Positions 11,024-23,422 of a DNA stretch of 63,510 nt are shown here, piece by piece; position 1 is the first letter of the stretch, and each line of letters begins with the position of its first letter. The stretch lies in assembly GCF_012931985.1 (NCBI RefSeq), contig NZ_JAAFGM010000018.1:1-63510 (forward strand). The letters are read 5' to 3'. This DNA comes from Candidatus Roseilinea sp. NK_OTU-006 (lineage in GTDB: Bacteria > Chloroflexota > Anaerolineae > J036 > Brachytrichaceae). The translations under genes were made by a program, and so were the position numbers. Below the pieces are notes generated by a model. The model made no database searches. It was not told the origin of the DNA and saw nothing but the letters and a program-made list of their open reading frames with translations.

Positions 11024-12609
11024 CTAGACGGACTCGGCCACGGGCCTGCGCGCCAGTTGCGTGCGCTGTAAGCCGCGATTCACCGCAGCCAGATAGGCCT
11101 TGCCGCTGGCGACCAGCGTGTCGGTATCGGCGCTGCGCCCGCTGAAGACGTACTTCTTGCCCTCGCTGTCGCTCATCTCCACGCGGATGGTGACGTGAGC
11201 GATGGCGTCAATCCCCTCGGTCACGGCGTGCACGTGGAACTCCACGAGCTTGGCGTTGGCGCCGGTGATGCGATTGATGCAATTGCACACGGCGTTGACC
11301 GGCCCGTTGCCGAGCGCGGCGTCCTCGTGCCGCTCGCCGTCCTGATCAATCAGGCGCACGCTGGCGACCGGCGTATTGCCCGTGCCGGTGGCCACGTGCA
11401 ACTCGTCCAGCTTGAACAAGTCGTTGCCCAAACTCTCAAACTGATCGGTGAGCAGCGCCTCAATGTCGGCGTCGCTGACCACCTTCTTCTTGTCACACAA
11501 CGCCTTGAAGCGCTCGAAGGCCTTGTCCAGCTCGTCGCGGTTCAGGTCGTAGCCCATCTGCCGCAGTCGGTCGGCAAAGGCATGGCGGCCGCTGTGCTTG
11601 CCCAACACCAGGTTGGTGCTGTTCCAGCCCACGTCCTCCGGCCGCATGATCTCGTAGGTCAGCGGATTCTTCAACATGCCATCCTGGTGAATGCCGGCCT
11701 CGTGGGCGAATGCGTTGGCGCCGACGATGGCTTTATTCGGCTGCACCGGGATCGAGGTCAAGCTGCTCACCATCTTGCTGGTGCGCACCAACTGGGTGGT
11801 GTCAATGTTCGTGTAGAGTCCGCCGAAGAACTGCGGGCGGGTCTTCAGCGCCATCACCACTTCTTCAAGGCTGGTGTTGCCGGCGCGTTCCCCGATGCCG
11901 TTGATGGTGACCTCGGCCTGCCGCGCGCCGGCTTTGATGCCGGCCAGCGTGTTGGCCGTGGCCATGCCCAGGTCGTTGTGGCAATGCACGCTGACGATCA
12001 CCTTGCCCGCTTTGATGCCGGGGACGTTGTTGATGATGCCCTCGATGAGCTGGCCGTATTCCTGCGGCGTGCAGTAGCCCACGGTATCGGGGATGTTCAG
12101 CGTGGTTGCGCCGGCTTGCACGGCAACGCTCAGCACTTGCCAGAGGAACTCCGGGTCGCTGCGGCCGGCGTCCTCCGGCGAAAACTCCACATCGTCGCAG
12201 AAGCTCTTGGCATACGAGACGAACTCGCCCACCTGCTCGATGCAGTCGTTGCGGCTGATCTTGAGCTTGTACTTCAAGTGGATGTCGCTGGTGGCCAGGA
12301 AGGTGTGGATGCGCGGCCGCTTGGCCCACTGCACGGCGCTCCACGCCTGTTCGATGTCCTTCTTGGCGCAACGGGCGAGGCTGGCGATCACAGGCGGTTG
12401 ATCGAGCTGGCCAACCTCCTGAGCGATTCGGCTGACCGCCTCGAAGTCGCCGGGCGAGGCGATCGCAAAACCGGCCTCGATGATGTCCACGCCCAACCGG
12501 GCGAGCTGGCGCGCGATCTCCAGCTTTTCGGCCAGGTTCAGCGTTGCGCCGGGCGATTGCTCGCCATCGCGCAGGGTGGTGTCGAAGATCAATACACGGT
12601 TTGGGTCGT

Positions 12610-12613
<4 letters not shown>
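11024..12613 (-). CDS. leuA: 2-isopropylmalate synthase
   Basis: Condenses 2-oxoisovalerate with acetyl-CoA, the committed step to leucine. 529 residues: the N-terminal barrel begins [20 protein letters not shown], has the metal-binding HCHNDLGMA motif and [19 protein letters not shown]; the C-terminal regulatory domain (from about residue 390) contains [17 protein letters not shown] and would bind leucine for feedback inhibition. DGEQSPG distinguishes it from the cimA product at 4961-6547. The start overlaps the upstream ABC gene by an ATGA junction. Confidence 0.96.
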
Positions 12614-14262
<1,649 letters not shown>

Positions 14263-14284
14263 CCCCCGGTGGCCCCGTCCTCGA

Positions 14285-15860
<1,576 letters not shown>

Positions 15861-15878
15861 GGTTCTCCTGTCGAATGG

Positions 15879-17630
15879 CTACCGCGCTTTCTCCTTCATG
15901 AATTCCATCCCGCCGCCGAGCGCCGCAGGCTGGATCGGGCGTCGGGTCATCTCGTTCAGCGACTTGCCAGGCTGGATCATGGGGAAGACGTTCGTCTCCT
16001 TCTCCACGACGAACTCGATCAGCGCCGGCCCCTTGTGTTCGCGGGCGCGACGGATGACCTCGCGGGCTTCCTTCAAGTTGGTCGCCCGCATCCCGCACAT
16101 GCCGTAGGCTTGCGCCAGCTTCACGAAGTCCGGCGTCCACATCTCCACGGCGGAGTAGCGATGGTTGTGCATCAGCTCCTGCCACTGGCGCACCATGCCG
16201 AGGAAGTTGTTGTTGATGATGGCGATTTTGATGTCGAGATTCTCCTGCATCACGGTGGCCAGTTCGGGGATGCTCATCTGGAAGCCGCCATCGCCGGCGA
16301 TGGCCCACACTTCGTCATCCGGCCGGCCGAACTTGGCGCCGATCGCCGCCGGCAGCGCGAAGCCCATCGTGCCCAATCCGCCGCTGGTGATCAACTGGTT
16401 CTTGCGCGTGTGCTGGAAGTATTGCGTCTCCCACATTTGGTGCTGGCCGACGTCGGTGCAGATGGTGCACTCGCCCTTCGTCTCCTCCCAGATCGCGCGC
16501 ATCACATGCGGCGCAAGCAACATGTCGTCCGGCAACTCGACGTTGAGCACGTCGCGCGCCTGGGTGTCGGCGCGCCATTCGTTGATCTGCTCCATCCAGG
16601 CCGGGTAGCTGCGCTTCTCGATCATCGGCGTCAGCTCGCGCAGCACATCTTTGACGCTGGCGACGATGCCCACGTCGGCCGGCACGTTCTTATTGATCTC
16701 GGCGGCGTCAATGTCCACGTGGATCACGCGAGCGTTCTTGGCGTAGGTCTTGAGGTTGCCGGTCACCCGGTCGTCGAAGCGCATGCCCAGGGCGATCAGC
16801 AGGTCGGCGTTGGCGATGGCCTGGTTGACATAGGCTTCGCCGTGCATGCCCATCATGCGCAGGTTCAGCGGATGGTCCTCGCTCAACACGCCGATGCCCA
16901 GCAACGTGGTGGCCACCGGAATGCCGCTCTTCTCCACAAACGCGCGGAACTCCTCGTGCGCGTTGCCGTGCTTGATGCCCTGGCCGGCCAAGATGACCGG
17001 CCGGCGCGCGTGGTCAATCAGCTCTTTGGCGCGCTGCAACAGCGCCGGGATGTCCTGGCGCCCGTGGGGTTTGATGGCGCGATAGCCCCGCATCTGCACG
17101 TTGGTGATCGGCTCGTAGTCCACCATCTTTTGCTGGACGTCCTTACAGATATCCACCAGCACCGGGCCGGGCCGGCCGCTGCGCGCGATGTAGAACGCCT
17201 CGGCCATCACCTGCGGCAGATCGTTCACGTCCATCACCAGGTAGTTGTGCTTGGTGATCGGCAGCGTCACGCCGGTCACGTCGGTCTCCTGAAAAGCGTC
17301 CGAGCCGACGAGATAGGACGCCACCTGGCCGGTGATGGCCACCACCGCCGACGAGTCCATCATGGCGTTGGCCAGGCCGGTGACCAGATTGGTTGCGCCG
17401 GGGCCGGATGTGGCCATGCATACGCCGACTTTGCCTGTAGCGCGGAAATAGGCGTCCGCAGCAAGCGCCGCGTTCTCTTCGTGGCGGACGAGGACGTGAT
17501 GCACGCGGTCCTGATAGTCCACCAGAGCGTCGTAGGTGGGCAAAATGGCACCGCCGGGGTAACCGAATACCACGTTCGTGCCTTGTTGAATAATCGTCTC
17601 CCAGATCACTTGTGCGCCGGTCAGCTTCAT
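15879..17630 (-). CDS. ilvB: Acetolactate synthase large (catalytic) subunit
   Basis: Thiamine-diphosphate enzyme making acetolactate and acetohydroxybutyrate. 583 residues from the ATG at 17630, chosen because AGGAG lies six bases upstream; another ATG two codons earlier overlaps that site. Visible motifs: GYPGGAILPTYDAL, the catalytic glutamate in VRHEENAALAADAYFRATG, GVCMATSGPGATNLVTG, and the ThDP motif GDGGFQMSIPELATV ending in NNNFLGMVRQWQ. First gene of the ilv-leu operon, preceded by a leader peptide and terminator hairpin. Confidence 0.97.
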   Translation of the reverse strand: MKLTGAQVIWETIIQQGTNVVFGYPGGAILPTYDALVDYQDRVHHVLVRHEENAALAADAYFRATGKVGVCMATSGPGATNLVTGLANAMMDSSAVVAITGQVASYLVGSDAFQETDVTGVTLPITKHNYLVMDVNDLPQVMAEAFYIARSGRPGPVLVDICKDVQQKMVDYEPITNVQMRGYRAIKPHGRQDIPALLQRAKELIDHARRPVILAGQGIKHGNAHEEFRAFVEKSGIPVATTLLGIGVLSEDHPLNLRMMGMHGEAYVNQAIANADLLIALGMRFDDRVTGNLKTYAKNARVIHVDIDAAEINKNVPADVGIVASVKDVLRELTPMIEKRSYPAWMEQINEWRADTQARDVLNVELPDDMLLAPHVMRAIWEETKGECTICTDVGQHQMWETQYFQHTRKNQLITSGGLGTMGFALPAAIGAKFGRPDDEVWAIAGDGGFQMSIPELATVMQENLDIKIAIINNNFLGMVRQWQELMHNHRYSAVEMWTPDFVKLAQAYGMCGMRATNLKEAREVIRRAREHKGPALIEFVVEKETNVFPMIQPGKSLNEMTRRPIQPAALGGGMEFMKEKAR

Positions 17631-17694
17631 GGTCATCTCCTCTTCATTTAGCCCGCCGCCTTTCTATAACCACTTCAACGGCTCGCGGGTTAAC

Positions 17695-17722
17695 AAAAAA
17701 GCCCTCCGTTTAGGAGGGCTTT
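17695..17722 (-). terminator. Attenuator terminator of ilv-leu operon
   Basis: A 10-bp perfect stem (arms 17713-17722 and 17698-17707, loop of 5) followed on the minus strand by a run of six T, a typical intrinsic terminator. It lies between the leader peptide and ilvB, so it should stop most transcripts unless an alternative fold forms. Confidence 0.85.
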
Positions 17723-17770
17723 CTATCCTTTGGATATGCGCTAGGTCCGCGCAGTCGCCGTCCTAAACAG
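17706..17770 (-). promoter_or_regulatory. Predicted antiterminator pairing in ilv leader RNA
   Basis: Codons 24-26 of the leader contain GTTTAGGA (17761-17768 on the minus strand), which is exactly complementary to TCCTAAAC at 17708-17715 in the loop and 5' arm of the terminator; with two mismatches the pairing extends to about 13 bases. Pairing would disrupt the terminator top. This is an inference from complementarity. Confidence 0.5.
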
Positions 17771-17839
17771 GTTTCGCTCCAGGTCGCTAAGGACGAGGAG
17801 CAAGCTAATAACCAGGACGACGACGAGCAAACCACTCAT
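17741..17839 (-). CDS. Branched-chain leader peptide (ilv attenuator)
   Basis: A 32-codon open frame whose residues 4-17 read LLVVVLVISLLLVL: 13 of 14 are Leu, Val or Ile. It is followed by an antiterminator-competent segment and the terminator before ilvB. This is the classical composition of ilv operon leader peptides, in which ribosome stalling reports shortage of charged Leu/Val/Ile tRNA. An AGGTG lies six bases before the ATG, but the -10 box is only 13 bases upstream, so the transcript may start inside that site and be nearly leaderless. Confidence 0.85.
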   Translation of the reverse strand: MSGLLVVVLVISLLLVLSDLERNLFRTATART

Positions 17840-17852
17840 ATTCAACACCTGC

Positions 17853-17882
17853 TTTATACCCGTTTGCCCGCCGACCTGTCAA
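17853..17882 (-). promoter_or_regulatory. Promoter of ilv-leu operon
   Basis: Minus strand: consensus TTGACA (17877-17882) and TATAAA (17853-17858) with an 18-base spacer, just upstream of the leader peptide. The -35 overlaps an ACCTGT half-site (17874-17879) that resembles the operator of the divergent gntR gene. Confidence 0.75.
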
Positions 17883-17892
17883 CGACTACAAT
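17864..17892 (+). promoter_or_regulatory. Promoter of divergent GntR-family gene
   Basis: TTGCCC (17864-17869) and TACAAT (17887-17892) separated by 17 bases on the plus strand. It interleaves with the ilv promoter on the other strand, so a protein bound here could affect both. Confidence 0.55.
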
Positions 17893-17896
17893 GGCC

Positions 17897-17911
17897 ACCT
17901 GTAAGACAGGT
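17897..17911. promoter_or_regulatory. Predicted GntR/FadR-type operator
   Basis: A perfect palindrome ACCTGT-AAG-ACAGGT containing TGTnnnACA, which fits the GTnnnAC core of FadR-subfamily operators. It covers the expected transcription start of the gntR gene, three bases before its ATG, implying autorepression. A half-site recurs at 17874-17879. Confidence 0.6.
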
Positions 17912-17913
17912 CT

Positions 17914-18651
17914 ATGCCGGAGACGCCCATCACGCATCCAGCGCCATCGTCGGCGCTGCCGGCTCGGCTCGCCGATCACATCTTGTCGGAGCTGATTCAG
18001 CGCGGAGCAGGCCCGGGCGCATTCTTGCCTTCGGAGGGCGAACTGGGCAACCGCTTCCAGGTTAGCCGGCCGGTCATCCGCGAGGCGATCAAACAATTGG
18101 AAGGACGAGGGCTGATCGAAGTGATCAACGGGCGCGGCGCGCGCATCCGACCCTTGGGCGAGCAGCAGTTGCGCGCCTACTTTACCCACGCGATCGCGCT
18201 GCAGCGCGTGCCCTTTCGCGAGCTGATGGAAGCGCGCAAGCCGATCGAGATTCAGAGCGCGCGCCTGGCGGCCCAACGGCGCACACCCGACCAGCTCGAC
18301 GCGCTACAGGACATCATCCGGCGCATGCGGCGTAACATCGGCAACGCCGACGCTTACGTGGACCTCGATCATGACCTGCACGCGCTGATCGCCGATGCCT
18401 CGGGCAATCTCATCATCGCGCATCTGGTGCGCTCCCTGCGCGGCGCGCTCAACGACTTGACGCATGAAACGCTGTATCGCCGGCGCAACCGGCAGCAACT
18501 GGAGCGGGTGCATGCGCTGCATGAGTCCATCGTCACCGAGATCGGCTATCGCAACCCCGACGGCGCCGGCCACGCCATGGATATCCATTTCAGCGAGGCG
18601 TTGTCTTTTTTGATCCAGCGTCGGGAAGGCGGAGCAGCGCGCAGTCCATAA
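17914..18651 (+). CDS. GntR-family (FadR subfamily, FCD domain) transcriptional regulator
   Basis: 245-residue regulator. The winged helix occupies about residues 15-85, with GAFLPSEGELGNRFQVSRPV as the typical GntR helix-turn-helix. The C-terminal all-helical FCD ligand domain has the metal-site style histidines in DHDLHALI, LHESI and AGHAMDIHF. Such proteins usually sense carboxylic acids. It is divergent from the ilv-leu operon and has a palindromic operator at its own promoter. Control of the ilv operon by this protein is plausible from the shared region but unproven; ligand unknown. Confidence 0.88.
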   Translation: MPETPITHPAPSSALPARLADHILSELIQRGAGPGAFLPSEGELGNRFQVSRPVIREAIKQLEGRGLIEVINGRGARIRPLGEQQLRAYFTHAIALQRVPFRELMEARKPIEIQSARLAAQRRTPDQLDALQDIIRRMRRNIGNADAYVDLDHDLHALIADASGNLIIAHLVRSLRGALNDLTHETLYRRRNRQQLERVHALHESIVTEIGYRNPDGAGHAMDIHFSEALSFLIQRREGGAARSP

Positions 18652-18817
18652 GCCCAGGACGCGCAGATTCCCGTACGCGCGCATACAGGACCGACTGCTG
18701 CTCCCGTTGTCATGCCCCTTGCCCGGCGGCTAACGCTAATTTTGCATAACCAACAGCGCGCCGTGGAGCTATGGGCGGCCCAAGTTGTGAACTGCGCGAC
18801 CGCGAATGCGCGCAGCG

Positions 18818-19261
18818 TTAAGCCGCCGGCGCAGCCGACTCTTCGATGATCCGATAGGTGTGCTGAATGGGCACCACGCGACCGAGCATGCCCTGAGCCG
18901 GACAGTATTTCGTCTCAGACAACTCAATAGCGCGCTCAACTGCCTCTGGAGCAACCCCGCGCCCACGCACGACATACTCGACGAGGATCTCGGTAAAGAC
19001 TTTGGGATGATCGGGCGCGCGTTCGGCGCGCACTTTAACCTCGAAGCCGGTCACTTCCTGACGCTTCTTCTTCAAGATGGACAGCACGTCCATCGCCGTA
19101 CAGCCGGCCAAGCCGATCGCCAACAGCTCCATCGGACGCAGCCCATCGTTGCTGCCGCCCACCGACGGATCGGCGCTGAGGTTCACGGTGAAACCGCTAT
19201 CGGCACTGCCGACAAATGAAAGATCGTGCGTCCATACGACAGAAGCGTTGATCGTCTCCAT
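18818..19261 (-). CDS. OsmC/YhfA-family peroxiredoxin-like protein
   Basis: A 147-residue OsmC-family protein. The first cysteine lies in PMELLAIGLAGCTAMDVLSIL and the second in ELSETKYCPAQGML, the two positions used for thiol-based reduction of organic hydroperoxides in this family. Its shape (short N-terminus, RPMELL motif) resembles the YhfA subgroup. The ATG at 19261 follows AAAGGTG. It is monocistronic between convergent and divergent neighbours. Confidence 0.88.
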   Translation of the reverse strand: METINASVVWTHDLSFVGSADSGFTVNLSADPSVGGSNDGLRPMELLAIGLAGCTAMDVLSILKKKRQEVTGFEVKVRAERAPDHPKVFTEILVEYVVRGRGVAPEAVERAIELSETKYCPAQGMLGRVVPIQHTYRIIEESAAPAA

Positions 19262-19487
19262 GTGCAAACACCTTTCTTTGACGAAATGCTGCCCAGTTGA
19301 AAACCCGGCGCAATGATTGTAAGCGATGAAAGGGAACCGGCTGCGGAAGAGTCAGCCTATGAAAGGGCCGCATCATCTGCGCGCACACCGGCCGCGTTCC
19401 TGCGCTACAGCCACCGATTCAGCCTACGGGATGAAAACGGTCGTCCGGCTTGGATGACGCGTATGATTGGCCTGAGGCACCCTCCTC

Positions 19488-20669
19488 ATGACGCACGAAG
19501 TGACCTTGACCGCGCTGGCGCCCACGGGCGAGGCCGTCGGGCGTTTGCCGGATGGCCGGATCGCTTTTGTGCCGTTTGGCCTGCCGGGCGAGCGCGTGGC
19601 AATTCGCATCACGCATGAGCGGCGGCGTTTTGTGCGCGCCGCGTTGCACGGCGTGCTCTGCCCTTCCAAGGCGCGGGTGATGCCGATGTGCCCGCATTTC
19701 ACGCGGTGTGGGGGATGTGACTGGCAGCATATCGCTTACCCGGCCCAGGTTGACTTCAAAACCGGCTTGGTGCGCGAACAATTGCATCGCTTAGGCGGCA
19801 TCGCGGATCCCCCACTGCGGCCATGCGTGCCTGCGCTCCATGCTTTTGGCTATCGCAATCGCATTCAGCTCGTCGCCAGTGATGACAGTGCGGGTTGGGG
19901 CTACCGGATGCGTCACACGCACACCGTCACGCCAATCCAGGCCTGTCCCATAGCACCCCCTGCGTTGAACACGCTCATCGCGACGTTGCCGACGGCGAAT
20001 GTCGCTTTTGCCGACCTTCGCCTGTTCGATGATGGTCCGCGGGTGGTCGGCGCCCATCCTCATGCCCTGAACACCGACGGGACCATCACCCTGGGGAGGT
20101 GGCGCTACTTTGTGCCGGCGGAGGCTTTCTTCCAAGTCAATACTGCCATGGCCGAGGTGTTGGTGATGGAGGCGCTGCGCGTTTTGGACCCGCAACCGAC
20201 GTGGCGCGTGCTAGACCTGTATTGTGGCGTTGGGCTGTTCACGCGTCCTTTGGCCGAGCGGGTGGCCTATGTGTTGGGGGTCGAGCGCGATGCAGCGGCC
20301 GTGCGCGCTGCACATCGGAACGTCGCTGGCTTGGCGGCCGAGGTGTGGGCTGCGGATGTCGGCGAGGCGCTGGCGCGCCCGGCGTTGCGTCGTGTGCGGT
20401 GGGATGCGGTGGTGCTTGATCCGCCACGAGCGGGGATGGCGCGTCTGGCGTTGGACCGCTTAATCGCTTTGCGCGTGCCGCGCGTCGTTTATGTTTCGTG
20501 TGATCCGGCCACGCTTGCGCGCGATCTGCGCCGATTGTTGGACGCCGGCTACGCGCTGGAAAGCGTTCAGCCGCTCGACCTGTTCCCGCAGACGCGGCAC
20601 GTGGAGGTGGTCGCGCGCCTGAGCTTGTCTGATGCGCGCGCGCAGGCGTCCGGCCCTGCGCGGAAGTAA
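19488..20669 (+). CDS. TRAM-domain class I RNA (uracil-5-)methyltransferase, RlmD-like
   Basis: 393-residue SAM-dependent methyltransferase that should make 5-methyluridine in 23S rRNA or tRNA. The N-terminal TRAM domain (residues 1-60) is followed by the Fe-S-type cysteines in CPHFTRCGGCDWQH, a SAM motif VLDLYCGVGLFTRPLAERV, the DPPRAGM motif, the catalytic cysteine in VVYVSCDPATLARDL and the C-terminal PLDLFPQTRHVEVVARL. The family (RumA/RlmCD/TrmA) is clear; which uridine is modified is not. No Shine-Dalgarno is evident. Confidence 0.9.
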   Translation: MTHEVTLTALAPTGEAVGRLPDGRIAFVPFGLPGERVAIRITHERRRFVRAALHGVLCPSKARVMPMCPHFTRCGGCDWQHIAYPAQVDFKTGLVREQLHRLGGIADPPLRPCVPALHAFGYRNRIQLVASDDSAGWGYRMRHTHTVTPIQACPIAPPALNTLIATLPTANVAFADLRLFDDGPRVVGAHPHALNTDGTITLGRWRYFVPAEAFFQVNTAMAEVLVMEALRVLDPQPTWRVLDLYCGVGLFTRPLAERVAYVLGVERDAAAVRAAHRNVAGLAAEVWAADVGEALARPALRRVRWDAVVLDPPRAGMARLALDRLIALRVPRVVYVSCDPATLARDLRRLLDAGYALESVQPLDLFPQTRHVEVVARLSLSDARAQASGPARK

Positions 20670-20689
20670 CGCTCACCACCGACGCGCCT

Positions 20690-20830
20690 GACATGGCTGC
20701 GCACGCGCTCGGGCATGAGTTCGGCATCGCCAAAGACGGCCCGCAGTTGCGACGCGTAACAAACCACGGCCTGGATGCGTGCTTCGAGAAGCCGGCGGGG
20801 ATTTGCGGCTGCCCCCGCATAGGGTAACGC
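20690..20830 (-). pseudogene. Possible gene remnant (PIG-L deacetylase-like C-terminus)
   Basis: Between the methyltransferase and the CAP protein the minus strand reads ARIQAVVCYASQLRAVFGDA then ELMPERVRSHVRRVGGERYF without a start. It looks like the C-terminal end of a larger enzyme, perhaps a PIG-L deacetylase (the YaSQ element). The frame continues into the methyltransferase gene. It may be a decayed fragment; the assignment is weak. Confidence 0.25.
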
Positions 20831-20870
20831 GCCCGGCGCTTCGGATGCGTCATCGGCGTCGAACGCGGCT

Positions 20871-22757
20871 TTAGCGTGCCCCGTTGTGGGCGATGTAGGG
20901 CAGGTGGCGACGGTGCACCTGCTCGGCCACGATCAGGCGCACCGGGATGACCACGGGCGCCAAGTGCACTTGTTGATTGGGGCGCAGCGTCAGTTGGGCG
21001 CTGTGCTCGCCGACGGACAAGCCCAGCGGCTGAACCTGCGCGACAAGCGCGTCGCCGTCCTGCTGTGCGGTAAGCCAGGGCGCGCTGCTTTGCACCTGCC
21101 ATCCACCGGTGCAGGCAGCTCGCACGGTGCGGCGCTGCGCAGGCGGGGGCGGGCCGTTGTGCCCTGCCAGGAAGGTCATGCCGGAGGTGGCGACCTCGAT
21201 GGAAGGAGGGTGCACCATGCCCGCGTAGATCGGCGAGACTTGGTCGCCGTTGACGTAGCGCACCCAGATCCCCCGGCCGCGATATCCCCGCGGCACCACC
21301 CACGTCAGCGGCGTGGTGAGTGGCTGCGCCTCGGTAAAGACCAGCACCACGTCAAAGTAAACTTCGCCGTCGCCCACCATGCTTAGGGTGAATTTCAGGA
21401 ACGGGTCGCTCCGGTTGTCAAAGGTGAATTTGAGGGGGAACACCTGGTATTGATTCGGCGCAGCGAAATCCACGCTGCGCAAGGTGCGCGAGGCAACTAC
21501 GGTGTGGTTTGACTCGACTCCGATTCGGATGAGGGGGGCGCCAGAAGTGTTGTTAGGAGTCTTCAGCCGGAAATAAGCCACCATCGGGGTGTTGGTGATG
21601 AATTGGGTATCCCACACCCAAGCGAACGTCCCGCGGCTGAACAGACGGTGCGCAGTGCCGCCGCGCGCGAGGGCGTCGTTGACGCGTTCACCGCTGCCCC
21701 ACCACACCTTAAAATTGGCGTCACGGTCGTCGGCCAGCCAACTGTTGCTGAACTGGACGCCAGTCCAGGCGCCAGGAGGTGGGACGTTGAACAAGGTGAC
21801 CGTGGTCACGACTTGGGAGGGGCGCAGTGCGTATTGGTCGAGTTGGTCCAGAGGTACGGAAGCACCGTAGTAGATCACGTCGTTCGTGGTCATCGTGCGC
21901 CCCCATGCATCGCGAGTCTGGGACCACACCGTCTTCCAACCCTCACCCGGGGACAACGTCCAAGAGAACGTCGGGGTGAAGGTTATCCAGCTCGCCCCTT
22001 CGAAACAGGGGGATTCGCTCACCCGCATCTGGAGCGCCGGACCAAATCCGAGCAATGTGGCATGGGCGGTGAAATGCTGCGTGTATAAGCTGACCAGGGG
22101 AGTGGGCGTGCTGATGGCCTCATGCGCGATGATGACTCCGCCGAACGGGTGATCGAGCGCAAGTTTCTTAGCGATGTATCCGCGGCCGGTGCTGTTGCGG
22201 TAATACCCCAGGCCAATTTCACGGGATTCCGGGTTAAGCATGTTATCGCGATGCCCGGGGCTGTTCATCCACCCTTCGATGCCTTGTTCCGGGGTGACGT
22301 AGCCACAGAACGCGTTCTCTGCGACCAGACTTGAGGGATAGCCGAACCGCGGCCCGCGATCGCTGGGCCATTGTCCGTTGGTATCCTGATGTCCGCAGTA
22401 GCCGCCCGGGCGGTTCTCCGTTGAGTCCCAGGAGAACCAACGCGCAGCCACGGTGAGGTTCCAATTCGCTTTCAACGGCGGCAAGCCGTGTGCTTGCCGA
22501 GTGAGGTTCACCAGGTAAACCGTGCGCGCTTCATCAAGCATCAGGTCGGGCGTTTGCGTCGTGGGGTCGAAGGATGCGGTAGCCGAGGGTTGAACGGTTG
22601 CGGGCGGAGGGGGAAGAGCTTGGGTAGCGTTTGCCGCGTCGGGCATGAAGGGTGGGGGCAACGGCACATCAGCGGCGGATTGGGCGCGCGCAGCAGCGCT
22701 GAGCGTCAACGTCGCGACTGCGAACATCCCTAAGCACGGTAGGACGCTTCGTTTCAT
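20871..22757 (-). CDS. Secreted CAP/SCP-domain protein with beta-sandwich tail
   Basis: 628 residues. A signal peptide (MKRSVLPCLGMFAVATLTLS, cleavage near ARA-QSA) is followed by a Pro/Ala linker, a CAP domain (about 75-225) with GYCGHQDTNGQWP, AENAFCGY and EGWMNSPGHRDNML, then an ALQMRVSES / FSWTLSPGEGWKTVW domain common in Chloroflexota extracellular proteins, and a C-terminal BACON-like domain with APWLTAQQDG. The end, RRHLPYIAHNGAR, resembles the ends of two other secreted proteins in this window. AGGAGG precedes the ATG. The 403-residue protein at 60244-61455 is a shorter paralogue. Function of bacterial CAP proteins is mostly unknown. Confidence 0.85.
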   Translation of the reverse strand: MKRSVLPCLGMFAVATLTLSAAARAQSAADVPLPPPFMPDAANATQALPPPPATVQPSATASFDPTTQTPDLMLDEARTVYLVNLTRQAHGLPPLKANWNLTVAARWFSWDSTENRPGGYCGHQDTNGQWPSDRGPRFGYPSSLVAENAFCGYVTPEQGIEGWMNSPGHRDNMLNPESREIGLGYYRNSTGRGYIAKKLALDHPFGGVIIAHEAISTPTPLVSLYTQHFTAHATLLGFGPALQMRVSESPCFEGASWITFTPTFSWTLSPGEGWKTVWSQTRDAWGRTMTTNDVIYYGASVPLDQLDQYALRPSQVVTTVTLFNVPPPGAWTGVQFSNSWLADDRDANFKVWWGSGERVNDALARGGTAHRLFSRGTFAWVWDTQFITNTPMVAYFRLKTPNNTSGAPLIRIGVESNHTVVASRTLRSVDFAAPNQYQVFPLKFTFDNRSDPFLKFTLSMVGDGEVYFDVVLVFTEAQPLTTPLTWVVPRGYRGRGIWVRYVNGDQVSPIYAGMVHPPSIEVATSGMTFLAGHNGPPPPAQRRTVRAACTGGWQVQSSAPWLTAQQDGDALVAQVQPLGLSVGEHSAQLTLRPNQQVHLAPVVIPVRLIVAEQVHRRHLPYIAHNGAR

Positions 22758-22913
22758 GAGCTGAATCCTCCTGGCTAGGCGTTCAGGATATTACCACCGA
22801 CGGCAATTATTTTAGCCCCCAAAGGCCGAATCGCAGCCGGCAGCCGACCGCGGCGTGACTTTCATCACGCCAGGCGAGCGCCAGTGTGCACTACTCGGCG
22901 CCGTTGCTTGAGT

Positions 22914-22919
22914 TATATT
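22914..22919 (+). promoter_or_regulatory. -10 box for a leaderless start
   Basis: TATATT ends nine bases before the ATG at 22929, and there is no ribosome binding site, so transcription probably starts at or next to the start codon. Confidence 0.4.
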
Positions 22920-22928
22920 GCCGGCCGT

Positions 22929-23294
22929 ATGCGCGTGTTGCGCCAGGCGACCTTGCTGTTCATCGCAGGACTCGTCATCGCTGCGCCGATGTTGTGTCTG
23001 CAGTTCTGCGAACTGCAACGCTACGTTGCCCGTCCGCGGACTTCGCTCGCCGAGATGGCCCGCCTGCACGCGCTGAGCCTGTCCGAACGCAAGTCGCAGC
23101 GCGCGGATCACCACGGCGACGCCCCCGCGCCTTTGGTGCGCCTGAAGCAGATGGTGAACAGCGTCACGGAGTTTCTCCTGGCGCTGGGTCTCACGATCGG
23201 CGCATCGGCGATCGTGCTGCGCTTCGTCATCCTGCGCTTGCATCTGAGTGAGCCGGTCCTCGCCGTGCCCACACCGCCCCCACGTCCTAGCTAA
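22929..23294 (+). CDS. Small membrane protein at head of copper operon
   Basis: 121 residues with two hydrophobic segments: LLFIAGLVIAAPMLCLQFC near the N-terminus and FLLALGLTIGASAIVLRFVI near residue 90, flanking a hydrophilic, His-containing stretch (RADHHGDAPAP). I do not recognise the family. The start at 22929 is preferred over an upstream in-frame ATG because the hydrophobic segment then begins close to the N-terminus and a -10 box lies nine bases before it. It precedes copD by 128 bases and may belong to the copper operon. Confidence 0.55.
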   Translation: MRVLRQATLLFIAGLVIAAPMLCLQFCELQRYVARPRTSLAEMARLHALSLSERKSQRADHHGDAPAPLVRLKQMVNSVTEFLLALGLTIGASAIVLRFVILRLHLSEPVLAVPTPPPRPS

Positions 23295-23422
23295 TCTTCC
23301 CCACTTTCACGTCGTGATGTCCCGCCGGCGCGCCGAGCGCGTGCGGCGCGTTCGAGGCGCATCACGAATGACCTTCGCATACACGCGCTTGTGTCATCAC
23401 ATCTCAGTCTCTAACTGGAGGC

